Source of the DNA: Bacillota bacterium
GTDB taxonomy: Bacteria > Bacillota > Ch66
DNA length: 64,000 nucleotides
Reading direction: 5' to 3'
NCBI GenBank assembly: GCA_013178045.1
Contig: JABLXP010000003.1
Span: 49,101-113,100 of the forward strand
Made by a program: the position numbers and the translations under genes. Below the pieces are notes generated by a model that was given only the letters and a program-made list of their open reading frames with translations, was not told the DNA's origin and searched no databases. Shown piece by piece: positions 1 through 8,887 of this stretch. Every line of letters begins with the position of its first letter. Position 1 is the first letter of the stretch.

Positions 1-128
1 ATCTCCTGCTCGAAAAACCCAAGAATCGTCCAACAAATCCCTGCAGAAAAGGACATCCTCTTCTAAATTAATCAAAACAATGGACATTGTGTCGTTTAAA
101 CTACCGTTCGGAAATTTTCGTCTTTGAC

Positions 129-172
129 GCCAGCCGCTGTCTGAAGACAGGAGTTACTCACCCGTAGCTGGC
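129..172 (-). terminator. weak terminator-like hairpin after uppP
   Basis: Just downstream of the uppP stop on the minus strand, GCCAGC and GCTGGC arms enclose an inner CTGTC-tgaa-GACAG stem. No clear T-run follows, so termination is only a guess. Positions 1-128 hold no gene I can support; short open frames enter from the left edge on both strands. Confidence 0.3.
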
Positions 173-178
173 TGCCGT

Positions 179-970
179 TCAGAAGAAACGGTGGGTGACC
201 AGTTGATCAACAAGCACCAGTATGCCGATTAACCAAACGTAATAGGCAAATCCCCGCAGGCTCCCCCGAGCCAGGACCCGGAGCATAAAGCGGATGGCCA
301 AGTACCCTGAAATAGCGGCGACCAGTGTGCCCACAGCCAGCGGAACAGTACCAATCCCCTGGGGTGCTCCCGCGGTGCTGAAGAGCGGCTTAGCGGCAAA
401 AACTGCTGCGCCCAGGATCGCCGGAACAGACAGCAGGAAGGAATAGCGTGCCGCCAGCTCACGATTAAGCCCTCGCAACAGTGCCCCCGCAATGGTTAAA
501 CCGGAACGGGATACCGCGGGCAGAATGGCCAAGCCCTGCATGGTACCGATAAACAACGCGTCAACATAACTTGTTTGCGTCAAGGTCTTATTCCTCGACC
601 GAACAGATTCCGCCCACCACAGAACAGCCCCGGTCAGCAAAAATTCAAGGCCTAAGGTCTGGCCAGAACTAAACAATTCTGCAAAAACATCATTCAACAA
701 GATTCCAATCAGGGCGGTGGGGATCGTTCCGGCGACAACCAGGAGAGTCAGCCGGCTGAACGGGCGGCGCACCATATACCAGACGTCTTGCCAAAAAATG
801 ATCAGGACCGCTACCAAGGTACCCAGGTGAACGGCAACATCAAAAACCAGTGCGTCCTGACGGATGCCAAACAACTGTTGAAACAGCACCAAGTGCCCGG
901 AACTACTCACCGGTAAAAACTCGGTTAAACCCTGGACCAGTCCCAGAATCGTCGCTTCCCAGACAGTCAT
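179..970 (-). CDS. uppP: undecaprenyl-diphosphatase (UppP/BacA)
   Basis: Integral membrane enzyme that dephosphorylates undecaprenyl diphosphate to recycle the lipid carrier for peptidoglycan; overproduction of family members gives bacitracin resistance. The 263-aa product has the family signature QGLTEFLPVSSSGH at residues 13-26, with the conserved Glu and His, and the second signature PAVSRSG near 151-157. It is almost entirely hydrophobic helices, and its length is normal. I chose the ATG at 970 because GAGG lies 9 nt upstream; an ATG five codons earlier has no ribosome site. It is separated from glnA by a terminator, so it is probably transcribed alone. A TATACT -10-like box lies about 55 bases upstream with a poor -35. 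Confidence 0.95.
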   Translation of the reverse strand: MTVWEATILGLVQGLTEFLPVSSSGHLVLFQQLFGIRQDALVFDVAVHLGTLVAVLIIFWQDVWYMVRRPFSRLTLLVVAGTIPTALIGILLNDVFAELFSSGQTLGLEFLLTGAVLWWAESVRSRNKTLTQTSYVDALFIGTMQGLAILPAVSRSGLTIAGALLRGLNRELAARYSFLLSVPAILGAAVFAAKPLFSTAGAPQGIGTVPLAVGTLVAAISGYLAIRFMLRVLARGSLRGFAYYVWLIGILVLVDQLVTHRFF

Positions 971-1073
971 CTCTATCAACCTCATTCCATAAATTTATCG
1001 TTCACAACTACCAGTATACTGCACCGTAACCGTTTCGACTATTAGGAGCAAATAATTTTTAAAAACAAGGTCA

Positions 1074-1116
1074 AGAAAAAAGCCAACTTCATGGCCTTTC
1101 GCCAGAGTTGGCTTTT
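1074..1116 (-). terminator. rho-independent terminator of glnA
   Basis: Arms AAGCCAACT and AGTTGGCTT form a stem with an inner TGGC/GCCA extension, followed on the minus strand by TTTTTTCTTG. It lies 20 bases after the glnA stop and isolates uppP. Confidence 0.85.
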
Positions 1117-1135
1117 CGGTGGTTAGGTTAAATCA

Positions 1136-2470
1136 TTAGAACCTGGTCAGGTATTCATCGATTTCCCATTGGTGCACCTGGGTACGGTAGCGGTTCCACT
1201 CGATCGTCTTGGCTTCGATGAAACGGTGGTAAATATGGTCGCCTAGAGCAGATTTGATCACTTCATCCGCTGACAGTTCCTCGAGCGCTTCCTTCAGGCT
1301 GCTGGGGAGACTCCCAATCCCTCGTTTGGCCCGTTCAGCATCATCCATGTGGTAAATGTTCTCATCTGTCGGCGGCGGGGGAGCAATCTTGTTCTTAATC
1401 CCATCGAGCCCAGCTTTTAACATGACTGCCAGAGCCAGGTATGGGTTGCAGCTCGGGTCGGGATTACGCACCTCAATGCGCGTCCCAATCCCACGGCGGG
1501 CCGGGATCCGAATCAGCGGGCTGCGGTTACGTTCTGACCACGCCAGGTAAACCGGAGCTTCGTAGCCGGGAACCAGCCGTTTGTAGGAGTTAACCGTCGG
1601 ATTGGTAATCGCTGCATACGCCCGCGCGTGCTTAAGGACGCCACCAATGTAGTACATCGCTATTTCGCTTAATTGATTGGGCGTATTGGGATCGAAAAAG
1701 GCGTTAACCCCGTCCTTAAACAGTGACTGGTGGCAGTGCATTCCAGAACCATTCTCACCAAAGATCGGTTTCGGCATAAAACTGGCGTGCAACCCGTGTT
1801 TTTGGGCGATAATGCGAACAGTATGTTTGAAAGTAACAATGTTATCGGCGGTCGCCACTGCATCGTCGTACTTGAAGTCAATCTCGTGCTGACCCGGGGC
1901 CACCTCATGATGCGATGCCTCAACCTCAAAGCCCATTTCCTCTAACGCCAACACCATGTCCCGACGAGCGCTTTCGCCCAGGTCAACCGGGGCTAAATCG
2001 AAGTAAGCCGCTTTATCATGGGTCCGGGTTGTCGGAGCGCCTTTCTCATCAGTCTGAAATAGAAAGAACTCCGCTTCTGGCCCAACTTTCATGGAGAACC
2101 CCATCTCAGCCGCCTCGGCCAGGACTCGTTTCAGGGTGTTCCGGGGGCAGCCAGCAAACGGGGTTCCGTCAGGGTTATATACATCGCAGATCATGCGGGC
2201 TTCTGCTCCTTCTCTTGGGCGCCAAGGGAAGACCACAAATGTTGTCGGGTCCGGTCGCAAATACATGTCTGATTCCTCAATCCGGACAAATCCTTCGATG
2301 GATGATCCGTCAAACATCAGTTCTCCATCAAGTGCTTTCGGTAGTTGGTTGACAGGAATGGCTACGTTCTTTAAAACCCCCAAAATATCGGTAAACTGCA
2401 GGAAGATAAAGCGGACATCAAGTTCTTTAGCTCTTTTTAAAACATCCTTGGCTGTTAAGTTATTGGCCAT
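1136..2470 (-). CDS. glnA: type I glutamine synthetase, intact copy
   Basis: Condenses glutamate and ammonia with ATP to glutamine in the cytoplasm. At 444 aa it has the short class I-alpha length, without the adenylylation segment. Visible active-site features are the DGSSIEGF box (54-61), PEAEFF metal ligands (131-136), the NGSGMH loop (N240, H245), the [12 protein letters not shown] flap and both arginines of the nucleotide and phosphate site (R316 in RNRS, R331 in TRIEVR). The feedback-inhibition arginine of alpha-type enzymes is present in FVRIEES. The start has GGTGAGGG upstream. A separate promoter and an ANTAR-type attenuator precede it (see 2590-2735). This is the copy I expect to be catalytically active. 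Confidence 0.96.
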   Translation of the reverse strand: MANNLTAKDVLKRAKELDVRFIFLQFTDILGVLKNVAIPVNQLPKALDGELMFDGSSIEGFVRIEESDMYLRPDPTTFVVFPWRPREGAEARMICDVYNPDGTPFAGCPRNTLKRVLAEAAEMGFSMKVGPEAEFFLFQTDEKGAPTTRTHDKAAYFDLAPVDLGESARRDMVLALEEMGFEVEASHHEVAPGQHEIDFKYDDAVATADNIVTFKHTVRIIAQKHGLHASFMPKPIFGENGSGMHCHQSLFKDGVNAFFDPNTPNQLSEIAMYYIGGVLKHARAYAAITNPTVNSYKRLVPGYEAPVYLAWSERNRSPLIRIPARRGIGTRIEVRNPDPSCNPYLALAVMLKAGLDGIKNKIAPPPPTDENIYHMDDAERAKRGIGSLPSSLKEALEELSADEVIKSALGDHIYHRFIEAKTIEWNRYRTQVHQWEIDEYLTRF

Positions 2471-2589
2471 AACGATCCCTCACCTTTCTTTAATTGAAGT
2501 TTTGTTGGTTTAAATAATTTCCCAATGATTAAACCTGCTCCCCTCCCCCTTATGTTTCATTAATTGTGGTCAATCGCTAACTGAATTAA

Positions 2590-2681
2590 GAGAAAACAAA
2601 ATAAGACGTCCTTATGTACAGATTTCTGCACCTAAGGACGTCTTTGTCCTTCTTTATTGGAAGTACTCCCTTGTGACTTCC
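2590..2681 (-). promoter_or_regulatory. ANTAR-type dual-hexaloop antiterminator/terminator in glnA leader
   Basis: On the minus strand, hairpin 1 (2681-2659) pairs GGAAGT(C)AC with GTACTTCC around the hexaloop AAGGGA. After 9 nt, hairpin 2 (2649-2636) is GGAC-AAAGAC-GTCC. Both loops have A at position 1 and G at position 4, the published ANTAR target pattern. The loop and 3' arm of hairpin 2 are also the 5' arm of a 12-bp terminator (AAGACGTCCTTA/TAAGGACGTCTT, 2644-2603) followed by ATTTTGTTTT. Hairpin 2 and the terminator cannot form together, so protein binding should allow read-through into glnA. The structure was read by eye and not folded computationally. Confidence 0.8.
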
Positions 2682-2706
2682 AAAATATATTATCTTCTTA
2701 GTTGTA

Positions 2707-2735
2707 TTTATAACATATCTTTTTGTAATTGACAA
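2707..2735 (-). promoter_or_regulatory. sigma-A promoter of glnA leader
   Basis: TTGTCA (2735-2730), 17 nt, TATAAA (2712-2707) on the minus strand, ending about 25 nt before the first ANTAR hairpin. It lies downstream of the glnA-like gene, so glnA has its own start of transcription. Confidence 0.65.
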
Positions 2736-2801
2736 GAGAAAAGTTAAAACATTAACTTTATCTCAAATTATTAACGAATACGTATCATATTCATTTAAGG
2801 T

Positions 2802-4139
2802 TTAAAACCTATTGAGATATTCATTAATTTCCCAGCGGTGAATCTGAGTCCGGTAATGGTTCCACTCAATTGTTTTAGCTTCCATAAACCGCTGATAAAT
2901 ATGCGGTCCTAACGCCTCCTGAATCAATTCATCCCGGGATAACTCCCGCAGAGCTTTCCCCAGGTCCTCAGGTAGCTCATCAGATTCAATCGCCGTCCGT
3001 ATAGCTCCATAAAGCTGGATGGAGCTTTGTTTCATTGGTGGTGGGGGTAAGACCTGCTGCCGGATCCCCTCTAGGCCGGCTTTTAACATAACCGCGAGTG
3101 CCAGATATGGGTTGCAGCAGGGATCAGGGCTTCGAACTTCAAGCCAGGTACCAATCTCAGGCCAAGAAGTAACACGAATTAACGGGCTATGGTTCTGTTT
3201 CGACCAGTTGATATATCTTGGGGCCTCGAAATCCGACAATAATCGCTTATATGAGTTGACCAATGAATTTGTTATCGCAGTAAAACCCCGCACGTGACGT
3301 AAAAGTCCACCCAGGAAAAACAAGGCGGTATCACTCAAACCATCTGGACTGTTTGGGTCATAAAAAACATTAATCCTATCCTTAAACAACGATAGGTGTA
3401 GGTGCATACCGGAACCGGCCACCCCAAAGATCGGTTTAGGCATAAAACTGGCATGCAAGCCGTGTCGCTGGGCAATGGCCCGAACTGCGTACTTCAACGT
3501 TACGATCTGGTCGGCAACTCGTAAACCATCGTTGTATATGAGGTCGATTTCATGCTGTCCGGGTGCTACCTCATGGTGAGATGCTTTGACTTCAAACCCC
3601 ATTTCCTGTAATGCCAGAACCATATCCCGTCGAGCATTCTCTCCCAGGTCCACCGGGGCCAGGTCAAAATAGCTGGCCCGATCCTGGGTATAGGTAGTCG
3701 GTCGTCCCTGTTTATCAGTTAGAAAAAGAAAGAATTCTATCTCCGGTCCAACTGTAAAGGCATAACCCATGGCTTCAGCCTCAGCCAACACCCGCTTGAG
3801 CGTCAGGCGAGGGCAACCAGCAAAAGGTGTGCCGTCTGCATTATAGACATCACAAATCAGACGAGCTACCGCCCCGCTACGCGGTCGCCATGGAAAAATC
3901 GTAAATGTCGCGGGATCAGGCTTGAGCAGCATATCGGATTCTTCAATCCGGACAAACCCCTCAATCGACGAGCCATCAAACATTATTTCTCCATCTAACG
4001 CTTTTTCCAATTGTTGCACCGGAATCGCTACATTTTTCAATACTCCTAGAATATCAGTAAACTGGAGACGAATAAACTCGACATCCATTTCTTTAGCCAT
4101 AGCAAGCACTTTTTCCTTATCCAAATCTATCTGAGTCAT
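2802..4139 (-). CDS. glutamine synthetase-like protein with altered active site
   Basis: This 445-aa protein is clearly a class I-alpha glutamine synthetase homologue, colinear with the neighbouring glnA product. It keeps DGSSIEGF, the PEIEFF metal ligands, H246 and the FVRIEES feedback arginine. Compared with GlnA it has lost residues normally invariant in the family: the Asn of NGSGMH is Ala241, the second Arg of RNRS is His317, the Arg of TRIEVR is Trp332, and the flap VPGYEAP is LSDFEAP. Catalysis is therefore doubtful. It follows the ANTAR regulator by only 21 nt and shares its leader, so the two are probably co-transcribed. I infer a sensing or regulatory role, by analogy with Bacillus glutamine synthetase, which controls GlnR and TnrA. 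An altered substrate range is the alternative. Confidence 0.85.
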   Translation of the reverse strand: MTQIDLDKEKVLAMAKEMDVEFIRLQFTDILGVLKNVAIPVQQLEKALDGEIMFDGSSIEGFVRIEESDMLLKPDPATFTIFPWRPRSGAVARLICDVYNADGTPFAGCPRLTLKRVLAEAEAMGYAFTVGPEIEFFLFLTDKQGRPTTYTQDRASYFDLAPVDLGENARRDMVLALQEMGFEVKASHHEVAPGQHEIDLIYNDGLRVADQIVTLKYAVRAIAQRHGLHASFMPKPIFGVAGSGMHLHLSLFKDRINVFYDPNSPDGLSDTALFFLGGLLRHVRGFTAITNSLVNSYKRLLSDFEAPRYINWSKQNHSPLIRVTSWPEIGTWLEVRSPDPCCNPYLALAVMLKAGLEGIRQQVLPPPPMKQSSIQLYGAIRTAIESDELPEDLGKALRELSRDELIQEALGPHIYQRFMEAKTIEWNHYRTQIHRWEINEYLNRF

Positions 4140-4160
4140 ATGGTATACCTTCCTTCTTTA

Positions 4161-4757
4161 TCATTTATTATTGTTTGACCGTTCCAGAGAACTGGCTAGT
4201 ATGATTGCTTCAGCAATCTCGCGTATAGAAATACCCTTGTCCATACTTTGTTTCTGGAGGCGGCGATGGGCTTCACTTTCCGAAATTCCCAATTTCTCCA
4301 TAAGAATTCCCTTGGCCTGGTCCATAATTTTTCTGGTTTCAAGTTTATGTTTGAGTTGCTGAATTTCTTTTTCGAGTTCGATAGTCTTTCGATACTTACC
4401 TACGGCTGCCTCAATAGCAGGAATCAGGGTTGATTGTGTAACAGGTTTGACCAGAAAAGTCAATGTCCATGACTCTCTAGTTTTTTTCAAAAACTCCCTG
4501 GTTACCTCCTGAGTAATAAGCAGAACCGGGGCTAATTTATCTTCTTCAATCACGTGGGCCAGCTCAAGAAGGCTCATACCGGGAAGATCGCCGTCCAAGA
4601 TGACCAGATCAGGTTGAATTCCCCGAATAAGGCGAAGTGTAGACAGAGCCTCCTCTGCTTCCCCAATAACCAGGTAGCCATTTCTAATTAATATTTCTTT
4701 TATACGTTTTCGTGACCGAATTTGACTTGACCCAATCACGATCCTGATTTCATTCAC
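4161..4757 (-). CDS. response regulator with C-terminal ANTAR RNA-binding domain
   Basis: This 198-aa protein has a receiver-like domain (about 3-120) followed by a helical linker and an ANTAR domain (about 130-192; QAKGILMEKLGISESEAH is the recognisable part). ANTAR proteins bind paired hexaloop hairpins in nascent RNA and prevent termination. The receiver keeps the phospho-acceptor region (VILDGDLPG) and the lysine (FLVKPV). The acidic pair that normally binds Mg2+ is SS (VIGSSQIRS), so ordinary phosphorylation may not be the input. The start is GTG, with AGGTGA 6 nt upstream. Matching RNA targets lie in its own leader and in that of glnA, suggesting autoregulation and control of nitrogen assimilation. 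Confidence 0.9.
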   Translation of the reverse strand: MNEIRIVIGSSQIRSRKRIKEILIRNGYLVIGEAEEALSTLRLIRGIQPDLVILDGDLPGMSLLELAHVIEEDKLAPVLLITQEVTREFLKKTRESWTLTFLVKPVTQSTLIPAIEAAVGKYRKTIELEKEIQQLKHKLETRKIMDQAKGILMEKLGISESEAHRRLQKQSMDKGISIREIAEAIILASSLERSNNNK

Positions 4758-4818
4758 TGTATGTCACCTGCTTTACCGCTTCGGTTATGAAACGCCCACT
4801 TTTCTGGTAAGAGTTCCA

Positions 4819-4912
4819 CAAAAAAAGCGCCCTTAAACACAGTTTCTCCTGTGACTAAGGACACCATTGTCCATCTCTAATAAGATACGCCAATAAGATA
4901 CGCCGTTGTATC
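4819..4912 (-). promoter_or_regulatory. ANTAR-type dual-hexaloop leader of the ANTAR/glnA-like operon
   Basis: Hairpin 1 (4912-4897) is AGATAC/GTATCT around the hexaloop AACGGC. Hairpin 2 (4872-4859) is GGAC-AATGGT-GTCC. Both loops have A1 and G4. The 3' arm of hairpin 2 is reused in a terminator, GTGTCCTTA(..)CACAG / CTGTG(..)TAAGGGCGC (4865-4827), followed by TTTTTTT. A 13-nt unit, GGCGTATCTTATT, is tandemly duplicated between the hairpins. The arrangement mirrors the glnA leader and predicts antitermination by the encoded ANTAR protein. Confidence 0.8.
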
Positions 4913-4950
4913 TCCCACATATATCTTTTTCCTTCATTGTCCATCAATTT

Positions 4951-4978
4951 ATTATATCATTATTATTATAGGTGACAA
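4951..4978 (-). promoter_or_regulatory. sigma-A promoter of the ANTAR/glnA-like operon
   Basis: TTGTCA (4978-4973), 16 nt, TATAAT (4956-4951) on the minus strand, about 40 nt ahead of the first ANTAR hairpin. Confidence 0.75.
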
Positions 4979-5083
4979 CTTCTTCAAAAGCAAGCCTGTG
5001 AACAAAGATTCGCTATTTTCGTCATGACAACAATTGGCAGCTGTCATCTCCTGAAATCTTGATTATCAGCAAAAACCCTGGTG

Positions 5084-7651
5084 TTATCGATTGACCCGTA
5101 TCACCGATCCCTGAGCCGTTTTAACCACTTCCAGCTCCACCGGGAAGGCGTCTTTCAACTCCTGAATGTGGGTGATGATCAAGATTTTGGCGAAGTCGGG
5201 CTGAATGGCATTGATCAGTTCAATCAAGGCTTCCTTGCCCTGCCCATCCTGGGTACCAAATCCCTCATCAATGACCAGAGTCTGCAGCTTGGCCCCGGCT
5301 CGCCTGGTTAAAAGTTTAGACAGGGCAATCCGCAGGGCAAAATTAACCCGAAAAGCCTCCCCACCGCTGAATAATTCATATTTCCGCGTCCCCAGTTCGT
5401 CACTGATGACGATGTCCAGGGTCTCGGCCGTTGTTCCCCGTTTGCTTTCCCGTTGGGTAACCAGGGCTACGTGCATTCGACCGTCCGTCAGGCGCGCCAG
5501 TAACCGATTTGCCTCGTCCTGCAAGTCTGGGATGGCGTTCTCGATAATCAGTGCTGGGATACCGTTTCGGCCAAAAGCCCGCACCAGTTCGCTGTAGAGG
5601 GATTTCTGGCGCGCCGCCTCACCCAAGGCGGTTTCTTTATCTTTCTTCACTTCGACCAAGGACAAGCAGTGCTGCAGTTTTGCCCGCAGCTCTCCCAGAG
5701 CCTGATCCAGGACGATCCGCTGACGGCGAAGCTGGGAGAGCTGGTTCTCGGTTTCACCGATCTCCTGGATGACCCGGGTCAAGTCGGCCTGACGAGGTTC
5801 CAACAGATTGATGAGCTCACGGTCAGACTGCAGGGCCTTCTCCCTGACCGCCACCTGGCGCTGCAGGTGACGAAGAGTTTCTTCGTCCCGCTCAATGGAC
5901 TGTTTGGCTAACAGCAGTGCGTTTCGCCGTTCCTCGATTGGCCTGAGTTGTTTAACCCGCGCCTGCAGTTGGGCATGCTGTTCGGGCTGGTAGCCCAGGT
6001 CAGCCAGCTGACGGCGGAGGGCGGCTGCCTCTTCCAGTTCATCCCGGGCATATTTCTGTTCAACCAGTACCTGTTCCAGGCTATGCCTTTCCTCTTCCAG
6101 TTCTCGCGCCCTGTTTTCCTGGACAATAATTTCTTTCAGTTCTTTTTCTAAAACAGCCAGGCGTTTTTGCCAGTGGTCCCGGTTGAGCAGGCGCTCGTTA
6201 AGCTGTTTCAGGTTCTCCTCACCCTGCGCCACAAGCCGTCTCAATTGTTCCATCCGCTGCCGGTGCTGGATCAACTGTTCGTTACGCTGCTGTCCATCAG
6301 CGCGAAACTGAGCCAGGACAGCTTCTCTGTGTGCCGGGGTGAGGGGTGAGGTGCACAGTGGGCAGGTAGCTACTGGTTGGGACAAAGAACGGTACTTCTG
6401 CCGCAGTTCATCTTGCTCAGCTTTAACCCGCTCAATCAAGGCGGTTAAGGAAGCCTCTTCCTGCCGGGCCCGGTTGATTTCCTCCTGCAGCTTCACCCGC
6501 TCCTGTTCAATTTCATCCAGCGTCTTCAGTTCTCTTTGTGCTCGCTGAAGCTCCGTCTCGACCTTATCTCGGCTGGCCATCAGCTGGTAAGCGTGCGCCA
6601 ATTCCTGATTCAGCCTCTGGAGGGTTTGTTCAATAATCAGTTTTTTCTGCCAGATGACTTGTTCCACCTGAGCTTGGTGCTGGTTCAATTCGAGATATCG
6701 GGAGGCCAAAGCGTTGTACCGCTCCAGTTCGTGCTGCGTCCGCTGTAGTTCCTGGTACTCATTCAGAATGGCTTCGGCCTGGCTCAAGACAAGCTGTTCC
6801 TGGGCTACCCGGTCGGAATAACGCTTGATCTCCTGCTGCTGTTCCCGCAGTTCTTGCTCCCCCTGGGTCAGGCGCTCTTTCAAGGCCCGCACTTTTTCTG
6901 CGGTCACCTCCAGGTTCTGTCTGCTCTCCCGCTGTGCCGCCAGTTTTTCCTCCAACGTGTGGATCTGCTTATCCAGTTCATCTAACTGCTGCCGACAGTT
7001 AGACAGCTGGACAGTGTAAACGTCCATATTGGCTAACTCACCATTGATTTCCGTGAGTTCCCGTTCCAACGCGCGGATCTCTTGCTCCAAACCCAATACC
7101 CGGTCCCGCGCTTTGCGCTCTAGCCGTCCGTAATACTCCAGCCCCAGAATCTCCCCCAGGATCCTTTTACGTTCACTTGGTTTCTCGGTGGTAAAGGCAT
7201 CGGCCTGCCCCTGGAGGATAAAAGCAGAATGGATAAAGGTTTCGTAGTCCATCTTCAACACCTGATCAATCTTCTCCTGGGTATCGCCGATCTTCTCCTG
7301 GGTGAGAGTCCGCCACCGCTCTCCGTCATATAGATAAAACTCAAGGCTGGACATACCGCGCCGCCGGTTGCGTTTTCGGTTCACCCGAAACAGGTCGCCT
7401 TCCAGTTGGAAGGTCAACTCGACCTCCATTTCCTCACTGCCCAGGCGAACCAGGTCGTCCATGCCAGCACCGTTACGGTCAACCCCTCGCGCCCGCCCCC
7501 ACAACGCCCAGGTCATGGCGTCTAAGAGGGCAGATTTGCCGTGCCCATTGTTCCCAGATAAACAGGCGGTTTGCCACTCTGAAAACTCTAGCGGTGGAAC
7601 GTTTTCACCATAACTTAAGAAATTCCGTAAATACAACCTGACCGGGATCAC
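5084..7651 (-). CDS. sbcC: SbcC/Rad50-type SMC-like ATPase
   Basis: ATPase partner of the Mre11-type nuclease in DNA double-strand-end processing. The 855-aa product has Walker A GNNGHGKS (33-40), two long coiled-coil arms, a zinc-hook CPLC near residue 430, the ABC signature LFSGGEAF near 760 and Walker B TLVIDEGFG near 795 followed by the H-loop (ITHI). It is shorter than E. coli SbcC and closer in size to archaeal Rad50. Its GTG start overlaps the sbcD stop by 4 nt (GTGA), with AGGAG upstream, indicating translational coupling. It is the last gene of the nurA-herA operon. Confidence 0.95.
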   Translation of the reverse strand: MIPVRLYLRNFLSYGENVPPLEFSEWQTACLSGNNGHGKSALLDAMTWALWGRARGVDRNGAGMDDLVRLGSEEMEVELTFQLEGDLFRVNRKRNRRRGMSSLEFYLYDGERWRTLTQEKIGDTQEKIDQVLKMDYETFIHSAFILQGQADAFTTEKPSERKRILGEILGLEYYGRLERKARDRVLGLEQEIRALERELTEINGELANMDVYTVQLSNCRQQLDELDKQIHTLEEKLAAQRESRQNLEVTAEKVRALKERLTQGEQELREQQQEIKRYSDRVAQEQLVLSQAEAILNEYQELQRTQHELERYNALASRYLELNQHQAQVEQVIWQKKLIIEQTLQRLNQELAHAYQLMASRDKVETELQRAQRELKTLDEIEQERVKLQEEINRARQEEASLTALIERVKAEQDELRQKYRSLSQPVATCPLCTSPLTPAHREAVLAQFRADGQQRNEQLIQHRQRMEQLRRLVAQGEENLKQLNERLLNRDHWQKRLAVLEKELKEIIVQENRARELEEERHSLEQVLVEQKYARDELEEAAALRRQLADLGYQPEQHAQLQARVKQLRPIEERRNALLLAKQSIERDEETLRHLQRQVAVREKALQSDRELINLLEPRQADLTRVIQEIGETENQLSQLRRQRIVLDQALGELRAKLQHCLSLVEVKKDKETALGEAARQKSLYSELVRAFGRNGIPALIIENAIPDLQDEANRLLARLTDGRMHVALVTQRESKRGTTAETLDIVISDELGTRKYELFSGGEAFRVNFALRIALSKLLTRRAGAKLQTLVIDEGFGTQDGQGKEALIELINAIQPDFAKILIITHIQELKDAFPVELEVVKTAQGSVIRVNR

Positions 7652-8883
7652 TGACCGCTCATCTCCTCTTCGCGCAATTCAGCCACGAGTTGCCTGGCTA
7701 AATTCATTAAGGTTTCCGACTGTGACCGCAGTTCTTCACGACCATGGATATATTTTTGCAGAGCCGTCAAAGGGTCAAGGTTTTCCGTCATTTCCGGCTG
7801 CCGCACCACTCCTCGGGGTAAAGTCACTTCCCGGTTGATGCCGGCCACCCAGAAGGCCCGCTCCTGGAGCACCCGGTTAATCTCCGCTTGACGGAGCAGC
7901 GGTAATACCGCCTGCTCCAGCCGCAGGTTTAATCTAACGATCGCCCCGGCCAATTTGACCTGCTCCAGGGCAGCCAGAACGCTCTCCGTCGGCTGCTGGG
8001 GATCGACATCAACGTTGACAGTCACCAGCGGCCGGGTCTGCACCGGTTGAAAGCGGAACTTGGTCTGGCCTTTAGCCAGATCAACCACCACAAACCCTTT
8101 TTCTTCTCGCTCCTCGCCAAAATCGATCCGGTCGAGGCTGCCCGCGTAGACAGTCGGGGGAGCAAGACTCAGCACTTGATGCCGGTGGATATGTCCCAGG
8201 GCCACGTAGTCGAATTCGGGACGCGCCAGGCAACTCAAGGGTACCACGGGGTCATTACCGATCATAATGCTCTTTTCTGATCCGAGAACAGCGTTAGCCA
8301 CTGACAGGTGGGCGGTGAGTATACTCGGCAATTGGGGATCAAGCCGGCGGGCCAATCCCTCGACCAGTATGCTTAGAGTCTCTGCGATCTTCAGGTTCAG
8401 TTCCTCCAACCCCAGGTTCTTATAATCATCCTTGGCCAGCAGCATACTCCGGGATAAATAAGGCAGAGCGGCCACCTGAACTTCACCGCGCCTGGTCATC
8501 AGCCGGAAAACCTGCGGCCGTCGCACCACCTGCACCTGGGGAACTGCCAGCGTCCGAAAGATCTCCAGGGAGTGGGCCTTGCTGTCGGCGTTGGGCAGGT
8601 CGTGGTTACCCACCAGCAGCACCACCGGAATGCCCGCGTCAGACAACTGCTTAATGCGGCGGGCAAACTCCCGTTGTTGGGTAGGACTGGGGTCACGCGT
8701 CTTATAAGCGTCCCCGGCAAACACAACCAGGTCTATTTCCTGTTCCAGGGCAAACCGAACAGCCTGATCCAGGGAGTGAAGAAAATCTAGCAAACGCGAG
8801 TGCAGGCCCGTCTGGGCATCAACCCGCCCTAAGTTTTCCATCCCCAGGTGGACATCAGCCAGATGTAATACTCGAATGCCCAA
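7648..8883 (-). CDS. sbcD: SbcD/Mre11-type exonuclease
   Basis: Mn2+-dependent nuclease of the calcineurin-like phosphoesterase superfamily, acting with SbcC on DNA ends. Motifs in order are LHLADVHLG (DxH), VFAGDAYKTR (GD), LVGNHDLP (GNHD), TAHLSV and ALGHIHRHQ (GHxH), all within about the first 250 residues; the rest is the capping region. I place the start at the TTG at 8883 (411 aa): GGGGAGGG lies 8 nt upstream and the protein then begins LGIRVLHLADVHLG, as in the family. A longer frame would run backwards over the end of herA. It begins 5 bases after the herA stop. Confidence 0.94.
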   Translation of the reverse strand: MGIRVLHLADVHLGMENLGRVDAQTGLHSRLLDFLHSLDQAVRFALEQEIDLVVFAGDAYKTRDPSPTQQREFARRIKQLSDAGIPVVLLVGNHDLPNADSKAHSLEIFRTLAVPQVQVVRRPQVFRLMTRRGEVQVAALPYLSRSMLLAKDDYKNLGLEELNLKIAETLSILVEGLARRLDPQLPSILTAHLSVANAVLGSEKSIMIGNDPVVPLSCLARPEFDYVALGHIHRHQVLSLAPPTVYAGSLDRIDFGEEREEKGFVVVDLAKGQTKFRFQPVQTRPLVTVNVDVDPQQPTESVLAALEQVKLAGAIVRLNLRLEQAVLPLLRQAEINRVLQERAFWVAGINREVTLPRGVVRQPEMTENLDPLTALQKYIHGREELRSQSETLMNLARQLVAELREEEMSGQ

Positions 8884-8887
8884 ACCA

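Noticed and set aside
1..68. Possible partial genes entering from the left edge on either strand
   Set aside because: Both strands are open for about 20 codons and neither has a recognisable sequence; the fragment is too short to choose.
2590..2681. Glutamine riboswitch or T-box in the glnA leader
   Set aside because: None of the conserved T-box or glutamine-riboswitch sequences is present; the dual hexaloops fit ANTAR targets better.
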